From a bacterium (GTDB lineage: Bacteria; Bacillota_I; Bacilli_A; RFN20; CAG-826): a stretch of 5,364 nucleotides of DNA. This document shows, piece by piece, positions 1-5,364 of the stretch; position 1 is the first letter of the stretch, and each line of letters opens with the position of its first letter. The notes under the pieces are model-generated. The model did no database searches. It was not told where the DNA came from and saw only the letters and a list, made by a program, of their open reading frames with translations. Where the stretch lies: positions 1 to 5,364 of the forward strand of contig JAHZFY010000076.1 of NCBI GenBank assembly GCA_019421105.1, written 5' to 3'. The position numbers were made by a program, and so were the translations under genes.

Positions 1-782
1 AAAGCAGCACCACCTCTAGCATCGCCATCTAATTTAGACATAACACATCCGCTTAATTTAATTTTTTCATTGAATGCATTAGCAACGTTTACAGCATCTT
101 GACCAGCCATAGCGTCAACTAAAAGTAACACTTCTTCAGGAGCAACTTTATCGACGATATTATTTAGTTCATCCATCAAAGGTTCATCAATTTGTAAACG
201 ACCAGCAGTATCGATAATTAAAACATCATATAATTCTTTTCTAGCTTTCTCTTTTGCTTTAATAGCAATATCGACAGGATTAATATCACAACCCAAGTTA
301 ACAATATCGACGCCAACTTGCTCAGCTAATGTTTGCAATTGATCAATAGCGGCAGGACGATAGACGTCACATGCAGCCAATAAAACTTTTTTATTCAATT
401 TATTTTTCATTAAATAAGCAAGTTTACCAGCGGTTGTAGTTTTACCACTACCTTGCAAACCTACCAACATAAACGTAGTGACTTGATTATTTGAAAAATG
501 TAATTCACTATCATCGCTACCAAGTAATTCAACTAATTCTTCATGAACAATTTTTACAACGGTTTGACTTGGGTTTAATTTAGTTAAAACTTCTTGTCCG
601 ATGGCTTTTTCTTTAATATGAGAAATAAATTCTTTTACAACCTTAAAATTGACATCAGCTTCTAATAAAGCGACTCTAATTTGTTTTAAGATATCATCCA
701 TATTTTGTTCATTAAGACGAGATTGACCTTTCATCTTTTTGAATATGGATGTTAGTTTTTCACTTAAGTTTTCAAAAGCCAT
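1..782 (-). CDS. ffh: Signal recognition particle GTPase Ffh (SRP54), 3' end outside window
   Basis: Ffh binds the signal sequence of nascent membrane and secreted proteins together with the SRP RNA, and delivers the ribosome to FtsY by a GTP-controlled interaction. The first 260 residues of a protein that is usually about 450 long are visible. They cover the N domain helical bundle (about 1-85) and most of the G domain. The P-loop GLQGSGKT is at 108-115, DVYRPAA at 139-145, DTAGRL at 191-196 and SKLDGDARGGAA at 249-260. The rest of the G domain and the methionine-rich M domain lie beyond the left edge. The ATG at 782 starts MAFENLSEKL, a typical Ffh N-terminus. It is preceded by AAGGAG (791-796) with 8-nt spacing. 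That Shine-Dalgarno sequence lies inside the last codons of ylxM, whose stop is 2 nt upstream, so the two genes are probably translationally coupled. The identification is secure. Confidence 0.97.
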   Translation of the reverse strand, partial: MAFENLSEKLTSIFKKMKGQSRLNEQNMDDILKQIRVALLEADVNFKVVKEFISHIKEKAIGQEVLTKLNPSQTVVKIVHEELVELLGSDDSELHFSNNQVTTFMLVGLQGSGKTTTAGKLAYLMKNKLNKKVLLAACDVYRPAAIDQLQTLAEQVGVDIVNLGCDINPVDIAIKAKEKARKELYDVLIIDTAGRLQIDEPLMDELNNIVDKVAPEEVLLLVDAMAGQDAVNVANAFNEKIKLSGCVMSKLDGDARGGAA

Positions 783-784
783 AA

Positions 785-1111
785 TTATTTCTCCTTATCT
801 AAAAATTCTTTAATCATCAATTCTTGTTTATTTTTATCATCTTCATCAATAAGTTCATTTAAAAATAACTTTAAACGATGCTTTTTTTCTAATAAATGAA
901 GAGTGTCTTCATAATTGTTTAAAATAGTAATGCTTTTTTTCAACGAGTCATTCACCGCTGCTCTAGAGATGTTTTTTTCATCAGCTATTTCGCTTAACGA
1001 CAAATCGTATTTAAAATGCATCGTCACAATTTGAAATTGCGATTCGGTTAGCAAATCACCATAGATGTCAATTAAATCATTGATATGAATTAAATCATCA
1101 AGTTTATTCAT
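785..1111 (-). CDS. ylxM: YlxM-family SRP-associated helix-turn-helix protein
   Basis: YlxM (UPF0122) is a small HTH protein encoded beside ffh and ftsY in Firmicutes. In streptococci it is reported to associate with the SRP and modulate its GTPase activity. The protein here is 108 residues and mostly helical. It has the family core IYGDLLTESQFQIV (16-29) and a sigma-70 region 4-like HTH around 38-62 (LSLSEIADEKNISRAAV). Its C-terminus is charged and rich in Lys, Asp and Glu. An in-frame ATG at 1138 would add nine residues, but it has no Shine-Dalgarno sequence. The ATG at 1111 has AGGAG (1118-1122) at 6-nt spacing and gives the usual family length, so I chose it. The gene then overlaps the 3' end of ftsY by 8 nt. 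Its stop is 2 nt before the ffh start. The family call is firm; the molecular role is inferred from the family and context. Confidence 0.92.
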   Translation of the reverse strand: MNKLDDLIHINDLIDIYGDLLTESQFQIVTMHFKYDLSLSEIADEKNISRAAVNDSLKKSITILNNYEDTLHLLEKKHRLKLFLNELIDEDDKNKQELMIKEFLDKEK

Positions 1112-2087
1112 CCATTTCTCCTGCGACACATAATCCATAAAGGTATGAATCTAAATCAAATTCCTGCAAATCATCCATTTTTTCGCCTAAACCAATAAAT
1201 CTAACAGGGATTCCTAATTCATCTCTAATAGCTAAAATTATTCCACCTTTTGATGTTCCATCCATTTTGGTAACTACAATGCCACTTATACTAGTGACAT
1301 CTGAAAATGCCTTTGCTTGGATAACACCATTTTGTCCGGTTGTGGCATCGATTATTAAAAATGTCTCATGTGGCGCGTCTAAAATTTCTTTTGACATTAC
1401 TCTTTTTATTTTACCTAGTTCTAACATTAAATTAGACTTAGTTTGTAATCTACCAGCTGTATCTACAATTAATAAATCAACATTTTCTTTTTTAGCTAAA
1501 ACAACACCATCATATGCAACAGAAGCTGGATCTTGATTTTCTTTTCCTTTGACAATATCAATATTTAAACGTCTAGCCCACTCGCTTAATTGTTCAACCG
1601 CTCCTGCTCTAAAAGTATCAGCAGCGCATAACATAACCTTCTTATTCATTTTGATGTATCGATGGGCTAATTTGGCAATAGTCGTGGTTTTTCCAACTCC
1701 GTTAACACCAACTACTAACAAAACAGTTGGACCATCATCTTTAAAAACAATATCAGATTGAACATCCCCTTTATTTGCATAGTTGACAAACATCTTATCA
1801 ACCAAAAGTTCGTTAATTTGCTTTGGATCACTTATTTTAGATTTTTTTGATTCTTGGAGTATTTCTTCAATGATATTCAAAGTGAAATTAACACCGACAT
1901 CAGCCTCTATTAAAATTTCTTCTAATTCTTCAAAATATTCAGCGTTAACTTGATTGTATTTCAAAGTTAGTCTAGCTAATTTGTCCGCGAAATTCTTTCT
2001 AGATTTTTCCATTCCAGAAGAATATTTTTGTTTTTTTACTTCATTATTTTTTGAAAATTTTTCTTTTAAAAACTTAAATAATCCCAT
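1104..2087 (-). CDS. ftsY: Signal recognition particle receptor FtsY
   Basis: FtsY is the membrane-associated SRP receptor GTPase that pairs with Ffh and hands ribosome-nascent chain complexes to the Sec translocon. The 327-residue protein begins MGLFKFLKEKF, an amphipathic lipid-binding helix typical of Gram-positive FtsY. It lacks the long acidic A domain of enterobacterial FtsY. The N domain spans about 30-105, with EILIEADVG at 57-65. The G domain carries the P-loop GVNGVGKT (127-134), DTFRAGA (157-163), DTAGRL (209-214), TKMDG (273-277) and GLGEKMDDLQEF (299-310). All GTP-binding motifs look intact. The ATG at 2087 lies 3 nt after the rnc stop and has no good Shine-Dalgarno sequence, only a distant AAGAAAG stretch, so translation may depend on ribosomes finishing rnc. 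Its last codons overlap the ylxM start. smc, which usually lies between rnc and ftsY, is absent. Confidence 0.98.
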   Translation of the reverse strand: MGLFKFLKEKFSKNNEVKKQKYSSGMEKSRKNFADKLARLTLKYNQVNAEYFEELEEILIEADVGVNFTLNIIEEILQESKKSKISDPKQINELLVDKMFVNYANKGDVQSDIVFKDDGPTVLLVVGVNGVGKTTTIAKLAHRYIKMNKKVMLCAADTFRAGAVEQLSEWARRLNIDIVKGKENQDPASVAYDGVVLAKKENVDLLIVDTAGRLQTKSNLMLELGKIKRVMSKEILDAPHETFLIIDATTGQNGVIQAKAFSDVTSISGIVVTKMDGTSKGGIILAIRDELGIPVRFIGLGEKMDDLQEFDLDSYLYGLCVAGEMDE

Positions 2088-2090
2088 ATG

Positions 2091-2774
2091 TTACATTGCT
2101 TTCTTTTTTAGTGCGTTTTTAGCAGCGTCTTGTTCGCTTGCTTTTTTTGTTTTTCCTGTTCCTTTTGCTAAAGCTTCATTATTAAAATATACTTCACTAA
2201 CAAACACCTTATCATGTGCAGGACCTTCTTCTTTAATAAGTTTATAGGTGACACTATCTCTATATTCAGATTGCATTTCTTCTTGAAGTCTAGTTTTATA
2301 ATCGGTTAAATCATCTATTTCTGCAAACTTGATATCATTATAAAAAATCCATTTTATAAACGAATATGTCTTTTTGATGCCTTGGTCTAAATAAATAGCC
2401 CCAATCAATGCTTCAAAAACATCTTCTAATATTTTGTCAGATTTCATAATCGAATTTTTATCAATAGAATGTCCAGCGATTATATAATCATAAAGATTAA
2501 TCTTTCTTGCATATGATGCTAAAGCCTTAGATTGGACTAAATGGCTTCTTAATTTAGACATCAAACCTTGATTCATATCTTGATGGGTCATATATATTAA
2601 ATCGGCGATAACAAAGCCTAACACCGCATCACCCATATATTCTAATCTTTCATAATCGTGATGTTTTGTTTTTGCATCGGCGTTAAAAGAAGAATGAGTC
2701 AAAGCTAATTCATATAAATCTAAATTAGTTGCTTTTATTTGAATTTTAGTCAATAAATCATTGATATTATTCAT
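2091..2774 (-). CDS. rnc: Ribonuclease III
   Basis: RNase III cuts double-stranded RNA as a Mg2+-dependent homodimer. It processes rRNA precursors and, in Bacilli, can also mature SRP RNA. The 227-residue protein has an endonuclease domain (about 5-145) with the signature ERLEYMGDAV (42-51). Expected metal-ligand residues are E45, D49, D118 and E121, the last two in ILEDVFEALIG. A dsRNA-binding domain follows (about 154-225), with GPAHDKVF (184-191) and KKASEQDAAKNAL (210-222). The residue at the position of E. coli E65 is Q69 (NQG instead of the usual EG). The reading frame extends to a TTG at 2783, but the GAAGG upstream (2786-2790) would lie only 2 nt from it. The same GAAGG lies 11 nt from the ATG at 2774, so I chose the ATG. 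The start overlaps the plsX stop by 8 nt, and the stop is 3 nt before ftsY. Confidence 0.97.
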   Translation of the reverse strand: MNNINDLLTKIQIKATNLDLYELALTHSSFNADAKTKHHDYERLEYMGDAVLGFVIADLIYMTHQDMNQGLMSKLRSHLVQSKALASYARKINLYDYIIAGHSIDKNSIMKSDKILEDVFEALIGAIYLDQGIKKTYSFIKWIFYNDIKFAEIDDLTDYKTRLQEEMQSEYRDSVTYKLIKEEGPAHDKVFVSEVYFNNEALAKGTGKTKKASEQDAAKNALKKKAM

Positions 2775-3753
2775 TTTTAGCAATACCTTCTTTTATCTTT
2801 TCAACAACCTTATTTTTTATTAAAGATGCGGTAACATTTAAAGCGCTTTCAAATGATCTAGCATCTGAATTACCATGAGCCTTGACAACCACTCCATTAA
2901 CACCGAGTAACAATGCACCACCAATGGCTTTATAATCTAGTTCATTTTTCATGTTGTCAAATCCTTTTTTTGACAAAACATAGCCCAATTTAGATGATGT
3001 ATTGTGCATAAATGCTTGCTTAATCAATTTGGACATATATTTTGCTGTACCTTCTAAAGTTTTTAAAAAGACATTGCCATAAAAACCACCAGCAACCAAA
3101 ACATCAACGTTTTCATCTAAGATAGCTTCTCTTGCTTCGATGTTACCCATAAAATTAGGGAAATTTATTTCTTTAAGTGCTTTATTGGTTTGTTTTATAA
3201 CATCTAAACCTTTTTCATCTTCTCCACCATTGCTTAATAGATACGTGTTAGGATTTTCATTTCCGACAACAATTTGAGAATATAATCTACCCATCCAGGC
3301 AAATTGAATCAATTCTTCACATGAATTTTCTAAATTAGCTCCACAGTCTAAAAGAGTTAAATATTTACGTCTTTTTTGCAATGGAAAAGCTGTAATCAAC
3401 GCTGCTCTTTTAATACCAGGTATCATTTTTAAAGTAATTGTAGAAGATGCTAAAAAACCGCCAGTTGAGCCACATGAAACAACACCATCAGCTCTTCCTT
3501 GTTTTACTAAATTTATAGCGAGCATCATCGAAGAATTTTTTGCTCTTAAAACATCTAGTGCTCCGGCTGTCATTGGGACAACATCTCGAGCATCTACAAT
3601 TTCACACAAACCTTCTAAATCAGTTAATTCTTCTTTTTTACCAACAACAATTAATTCAACATCTTTTGCTTTTGCTAAATAGTTTTTAACAGCAGAGACA
3701 ACCACTTTGGAACCATTATCTCCACCCATCGCATCAACGGCAATTTTTAACAT
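2767..3753 (-). CDS. plsX: Phosphate acyltransferase PlsX
   Basis: PlsX converts acyl-ACP and phosphate to acyl-phosphate. PlsY then uses this to acylate glycerol-3-phosphate, the first step of phosphatidic acid synthesis. PlsX is a soluble enzyme that associates with the membrane surface. The 328-residue protein has the usual family length. It shows MLKIAVDAMGGDNG at the N-terminus, GSTGGFLA at 95-102 (family form STGALMA), LLDCGANLE (134-142), GNIEAREA (203-210), GGFYGNVFLKTLEG (222-235) and GGALLLGVNGVVVKAHGNSDAR (278-299, quoted here by its key pieces GVNGVV and AHGNSDAR). The ATG at 3753 has GAGGTGG (3760-3766) at 6-nt spacing and starts exactly at the conserved N-terminus. An upstream in-frame start at 3783 would add ten unconserved residues and bury that ribosome binding site, so I rejected it. 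This is the first gene of the leftward unit. The fapR and fab genes usually beside it are not present in the window. Confidence 0.97.
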   Translation of the reverse strand: MLKIAVDAMGGDNGSKVVVSAVKNYLAKAKDVELIVVGKKEELTDLEGLCEIVDARDVVPMTAGALDVLRAKNSSMMLAINLVKQGRADGVVSCGSTGGFLASSTITLKMIPGIKRAALITAFPLQKRRKYLTLLDCGANLENSCEELIQFAWMGRLYSQIVVGNENPNTYLLSNGGEDEKGLDVIKQTNKALKEINFPNFMGNIEAREAILDENVDVLVAGGFYGNVFLKTLEGTAKYMSKLIKQAFMHNTSSKLGYVLSKKGFDNMKNELDYKAIGGALLLGVNGVVVKAHGNSDARSFESALNVTASLIKNKVVEKIKEGIAKNE

Positions 3754-3759
3754 AGTTAA

Positions 3760-3766
3760 CCACCTC
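3760..3766 (-). promoter_or_regulatory. Ribosome binding site that fixes the plsX start
   Basis: Read leftward this is GAGGTGG, a strong match to the anti-Shine-Dalgarno pairing region, 6 nt before the ATG at 3753. It supports that ATG over the in-frame start at 3783. Confidence 0.85.
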
Positions 3767-3806
3767 AAAATACATATTAACATAAAAAAATATTTTGCGG
3801 TACTTT

Positions 3807-3833
3807 TATAATGTTACTTAGCGTAAGATTATA
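3807..3833. repeat. 27-bp imperfect palindrome, candidate operator
   Basis: The left arm TATAATGTTAC (3807-3817) and right arm GTAAGATTATA (3823-3833) are inverted copies matching at 10 of 11 positions, around a 5-bp centre (TTAGC). The only arm mismatch is G/G at 3813/3827. The element lies between divergent genes and its ends coincide with -10-like boxes. That placement suits a dimeric regulator, although AT-rich DNA produces such symmetry more readily than balanced DNA. No regulator is encoded next to it in the window. Confidence 0.55.
3828..3833 (-). promoter_or_regulatory. Candidate -10 box for the plsX operon
   Basis: Read leftward this is a perfect TATAAT. It would place the transcription start near 3821 and give a leader of about 68 nt before plsX. 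The sequence 16-18 bp upstream (around 3850-3857) does not resemble TTGACA, and there is no extended TG motif. The call rests on the -10 match and the position alone. Confidence 0.35.
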
Positions 3834-3838
3834 TATTT

Positions 3839-3844
3839 TATAAT
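3839..3844 (+). promoter_or_regulatory. Candidate -10 box for mscS
   Basis: This is a perfect TATAAT about 38 bp upstream of the mscS start, predicting a leader of roughly 30 nt. The best upstream hexamer is TTACTT (3814-3819) at a long 19-bp spacing, inside the palindrome. A second forward TATAAT at 3807-3812 is an alternative, but it has only an A-run at its -35 position. Confidence 0.35.
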
Positions 3845-3882
3845 ATAGTTGAATGTTTTTGAAATTGTGAGAAAATAATATC

Positions 3883-4734
3883 ATGAGTTGGGAAAAATTT
3901 TGGCAATCAATTGTAGATTTCTTCTTAAAAGCACCAGAAGGTGAAATTAATAATTTGACAAGGATTATACTTGCAATTATTTTTGCAGTGGCAGGTCATT
4001 TTTTAATTAAATTCATTTTGTTTGTCATGCGACGAGCATTTGGTATCAAAACAAAAATCCAAGTTGATATCAGCGCGAAATCATTTATTTTATCAGTTAC
4101 AAAAATTGGCCTAAATATATGTTTATTCATATTAGTTTTATCAACATTAAATGTTGATATGACATCTGTAGCCGCTATATTTAGCGCTGCGACTGTCGCG
4201 ATTGGTTTATCTTTACAAAACCTCATTTCAGCCTTTGCATCAGGTGTCGTTTTATTAAGGGTAAAGCATTTTAAAACAGGTGATTATATTTCAGTAAGCC
4301 ACTCTAATGGTGTATGTGAAGGAACTGTTAAACAAGTTTCTATTATTTCAACCTCATTAGAAACTGTTGATAATCAAGTAATCATAATTCCAAACAATAA
4401 ACTTTTAGAAGGCACTATCACTAATTTCACATCTGAAAAATTAAGACGTGCCGTTATGAAAGTTAATTTAAAATATGATGAAGACATCGAAAAAGTTAGA
4501 AAAGTATTATTTGAATTGATCGATTCTGATAAAAGAATCACAAAAGATCCTAAACCTAACATTCATATATCTAATCTAGGTGAATATAGCATTGAGTTAG
4601 CTATAAAATATTATGTTCAAAATGATATTTATTGGGATGTGTACAATTCATTTTATGAAAAAATATTAATGGCTTTAAGAAGCCACAATATCTATATCGC
4701 TGAAAAGAAATTAACTATCGAAACAAATAATTAA
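3883..4734 (+). CDS. mscS: Small-conductance mechanosensitive channel, MscS family
   Basis: MscS channels are homoheptameric pores in the inner membrane. They open under membrane tension and release solutes during hypo-osmotic shock. The 283-residue protein is almost the length of E. coli MscS (286). It shows three hydrophobic segments: TM1 about 27-50, TM2 about 67-88, and pore-lining TM3 about 94-126. The TM3 core VAIGLSLQNLIS (105-116) aligns with E. coli L105-G113, giving V105, L109, Q112 and N113. The beta domain follows (HFKTGDYISV 129-138, EGTVKQVSIISTSL 146-159, VIIIPNNKLL 166-175, NFT 181-183), then the alpha/beta domain. The usual FPxPQ motif before the final strand is replaced by IYIAEKKL. 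No signal peptide is seen. The ribosome binding site is weak (GAGA at 3869-3872, about 10 nt upstream). The next gene follows after 41 bp on the same strand. The family call is secure; physiological gating is inferred. Confidence 0.95.
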   Translation: MSWEKFWQSIVDFFLKAPEGEINNLTRIILAIIFAVAGHFLIKFILFVMRRAFGIKTKIQVDISAKSFILSVTKIGLNICLFILVLSTLNVDMTSVAAIFSAATVAIGLSLQNLISAFASGVVLLRVKHFKTGDYISVSHSNGVCEGTVKQVSIISTSLETVDNQVIIIPNNKLLEGTITNFTSEKLRRAVMKVNLKYDEDIEKVRKVLFELIDSDKRITKDPKPNIHISNLGEYSIELAIKYYVQNDIYWDVYNSFYEKILMALRSHNIYIAEKKLTIETNN

Positions 4735-4760
4735 AAACCATTTGATAAAATTTCTTTTCA

Positions 4761-4767
4761 AAGGAGG
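4761..4767 (+). promoter_or_regulatory. Near-consensus Shine-Dalgarno for the ABC ATPase
   Basis: AAGGAGG lies 8 nt before the ATG at 4776 and is the strongest ribosome binding site in the window. It fixes the start and suggests that the ATPase is translated much better than the mscS gene before it. Confidence 0.85.
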
Positions 4768-4775
4768 TTAAACAA

Positions 4776-5364
4776 ATGGAAAAAAATATAGTTGAATTTA
4801 AAAAAGTAAATAAAATTTATGAGCTTGGTGGTACAAAAATAAATGCATCACACAACCTTTCCTTTTCGATAAAAAGAGGAGAATTTTGTATTATTGTTGG
4901 TCCATCAGGGTCTGGTAAAACAACCATTTTAAACCTTTTAGGCGGAATGGATAATGTCAGTGATGGCAATATTTATGTCGATGGACAAGACATCTCAAAA
5001 TTCAACGACAAAAACTTAACATTATATCGTCGTGACAGCGTTGGTTTTGTTTTCCAATTTTATAATTTAATGCCAAATTTAACCGCCTTAGATAATGTTG
5101 AAATATCTAGTGAGATTTGTTCTAATCCTTTAGATTCAAAAGAAGTTTTAGAACAAGTTGGCTTAAAAGAAAGAATGCACAACTTCCCATCTCAATTATC
5201 AGGTGGAGAACAACAAAGGGTATCAATTGCTAGAGCCATAGCTAAAAATCCAAAATTATTATTATGTGATGAACCAACAGGTGCCCTAGATTATTTAACT
5301 GGCAAAAAAGTCTTAGCCTTGTTATTTGATGTTTGCCGTAAAAATAAAAAAACCGTAATCATCA
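4776..5364 (+). CDS. ABC transporter ATP-binding protein, MacB/LolD-like, 3' end outside window
   Basis: This is the ATPase subunit of an ABC system of the MacB/LolD/FtsE-like group. These ATPases usually work with FtsX-like permeases that move peptides, lipoproteins or antibiotics, or that sense them. The first 196 residues of an expected 225-260 are visible. They contain the Walker A motif GPSGSGKT (42-49), Q-loop Q94 in FVFQFYNLMPNLTALDNV (91-108), signature LSGGEQQRVSIARA (141-154), Walker B LLLCDEPTGALD (161-172, catalytic E166) and the D-loop at GALD. The H-switch histidine should fall just beyond the right edge. The PxLTALDNV and EPTGALD wording is typical of the MacB/LolD/BceA cluster. 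The ATG at 4776 has AAGGAGG at 8-nt spacing. The gene lies 41 bp after mscS with no terminator between, so cotranscription is likely. The substrate cannot be told without the permease. Confidence 0.93.
   Translation, partial: MEKNIVEFKKVNKIYELGGTKINASHNLSFSIKRGEFCIIVGPSGSGKTTILNLLGGMDNVSDGNIYVDGQDISKFNDKNLTLYRRDSVGFVFQFYNLMPNLTALDNVEISSEICSNPLDSKEVLEQVGLKERMHNFPSQLSGGEQQRVSIARAIAKNPKLLLCDEPTGALDYLTGKKVLALLFDVCRKNKKTVII

Larger units (their letters stand above)
3754..3882. other. Divergent plsX/mscS intergenic region
   Basis: These 129 bp separate two divergently transcribed genes and must hold the promoters for both directions. The stretch is very AT-rich. It contains the plsX ribosome binding site, a 27-bp palindrome (3807-3833) and three TATAAT boxes: forward at 3807-3812, reverse at 3828-3833 and forward at 3839-3844. 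I see no good TTGACA-like -35 element at a standard distance from any of them. I see no open frame of note, no FapR-type operator and no riboswitch-like structure. Confidence 0.85.

Noticed and set aside
1267..1761. Open frames on the + strand opposite ftsY (1267-1536 and 1549-1761)
   Set aside because: They lie wholly antisense to the conserved FtsY G domain, have no ribosome binding site and resemble no family. They are by-products of ftsY codon use.
1954..2247. Open + strand frame across the ftsY/rnc junction
   Set aside because: Its Phe-rich, hydrophobic translation is what the complement of Lys-rich coding sequence gives (AAA read as TTT). It has no initiation signal and is antisense to two conserved genes.
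3754..3783. N-terminal extension of PlsX from an ATG at 3783
   Set aside because: It would add MLICILRWLT, absent from the family, and would place the strong GAGGTGG site inside the coding region. The ATG at 3753 fits both homology and the ribosome binding site.
3754..3882. Riboswitch, small RNA or FapR operator in the intergenic gap
   Set aside because: No conserved aptamer-like GC-rich stems, no terminator hairpin, and no match to the FapR palindrome could be seen.
3996..4226. Open - strand frame inside mscS, and another at 4374-4562
   Set aside because: Both are antisense to conserved MscS segments, lack initiation signals and show no recognisable domain.
4741..4762. TTTGA and TCAAA inverted pair before the ABC ATPase as a terminator or attenuator
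   Set aside because: Five A/T-rich pairs around a 12-nt loop are too weak, and no U-run follows. It touches the ribosome binding site only at its edge.
1..5364. Mycoplasma-type genetic code (TGA as Trp)
   Set aside because: All conserved frames are intact under the standard code, and tryptophans are TGG in ftsY, plsX and mscS.

Overview
The window is AT-rich bacterial DNA read with the standard code. Tryptophan is TGG throughout, no gene is broken by TGA, and all five visible stop codons are TAA. Gene order, family sequences and base composition point to a low-G+C Gram-positive lineage: Bacilli, or a Mollicutes-related or Erysipelotrichia-like group that has not reassigned TGA. I cannot name a genus.

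Positions 1-3753 hold one tightly packed leftward transcription unit: plsX (phosphate acyltransferase), rnc (RNase III), ftsY (SRP receptor), ylxM (SRP-associated HTH protein) and ffh (SRP GTPase, cut by the left edge). Junctions are 8-nt overlaps or gaps of 2-3 nt, so translational coupling is likely. The order matches the conserved Firmicutes block plsX-fabD-fabG-acpP-rnc-smc-ftsY-ylxM-ffh, but fabD, fabG, acpP and smc are absent. The unit joins the first step of phospholipid acylation, double-stranded RNA processing and co-translational targeting of proteins to the membrane.

Positions 3754-3882 form the only sizeable gap, between divergently transcribed plsX and mscS. It is very AT-rich. 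It holds a 27-bp near-perfect palindrome (10 of 11 arm pairs) whose ends are TATAAT boxes, and a third TATAAT box nearby that forms a second, competing dyad. This is the likely shared promoter and operator region.

Positions 3883-5364 read rightward: an MscS-family mechanosensitive channel, then, after 41 bp, a MacB/LolD-type ABC transporter ATPase with a very strong ribosome binding site, cut by the right edge.

No RNA gene, mobile element, CRISPR array or clear terminator is visible. Most of the window is conserved housekeeping DNA. I see no convincing new system. The items most worth checking are the intergenic palindrome, the trimmed operon with its repeated ATGAATAA junctions, and a substituted acidic residue in RNase III.
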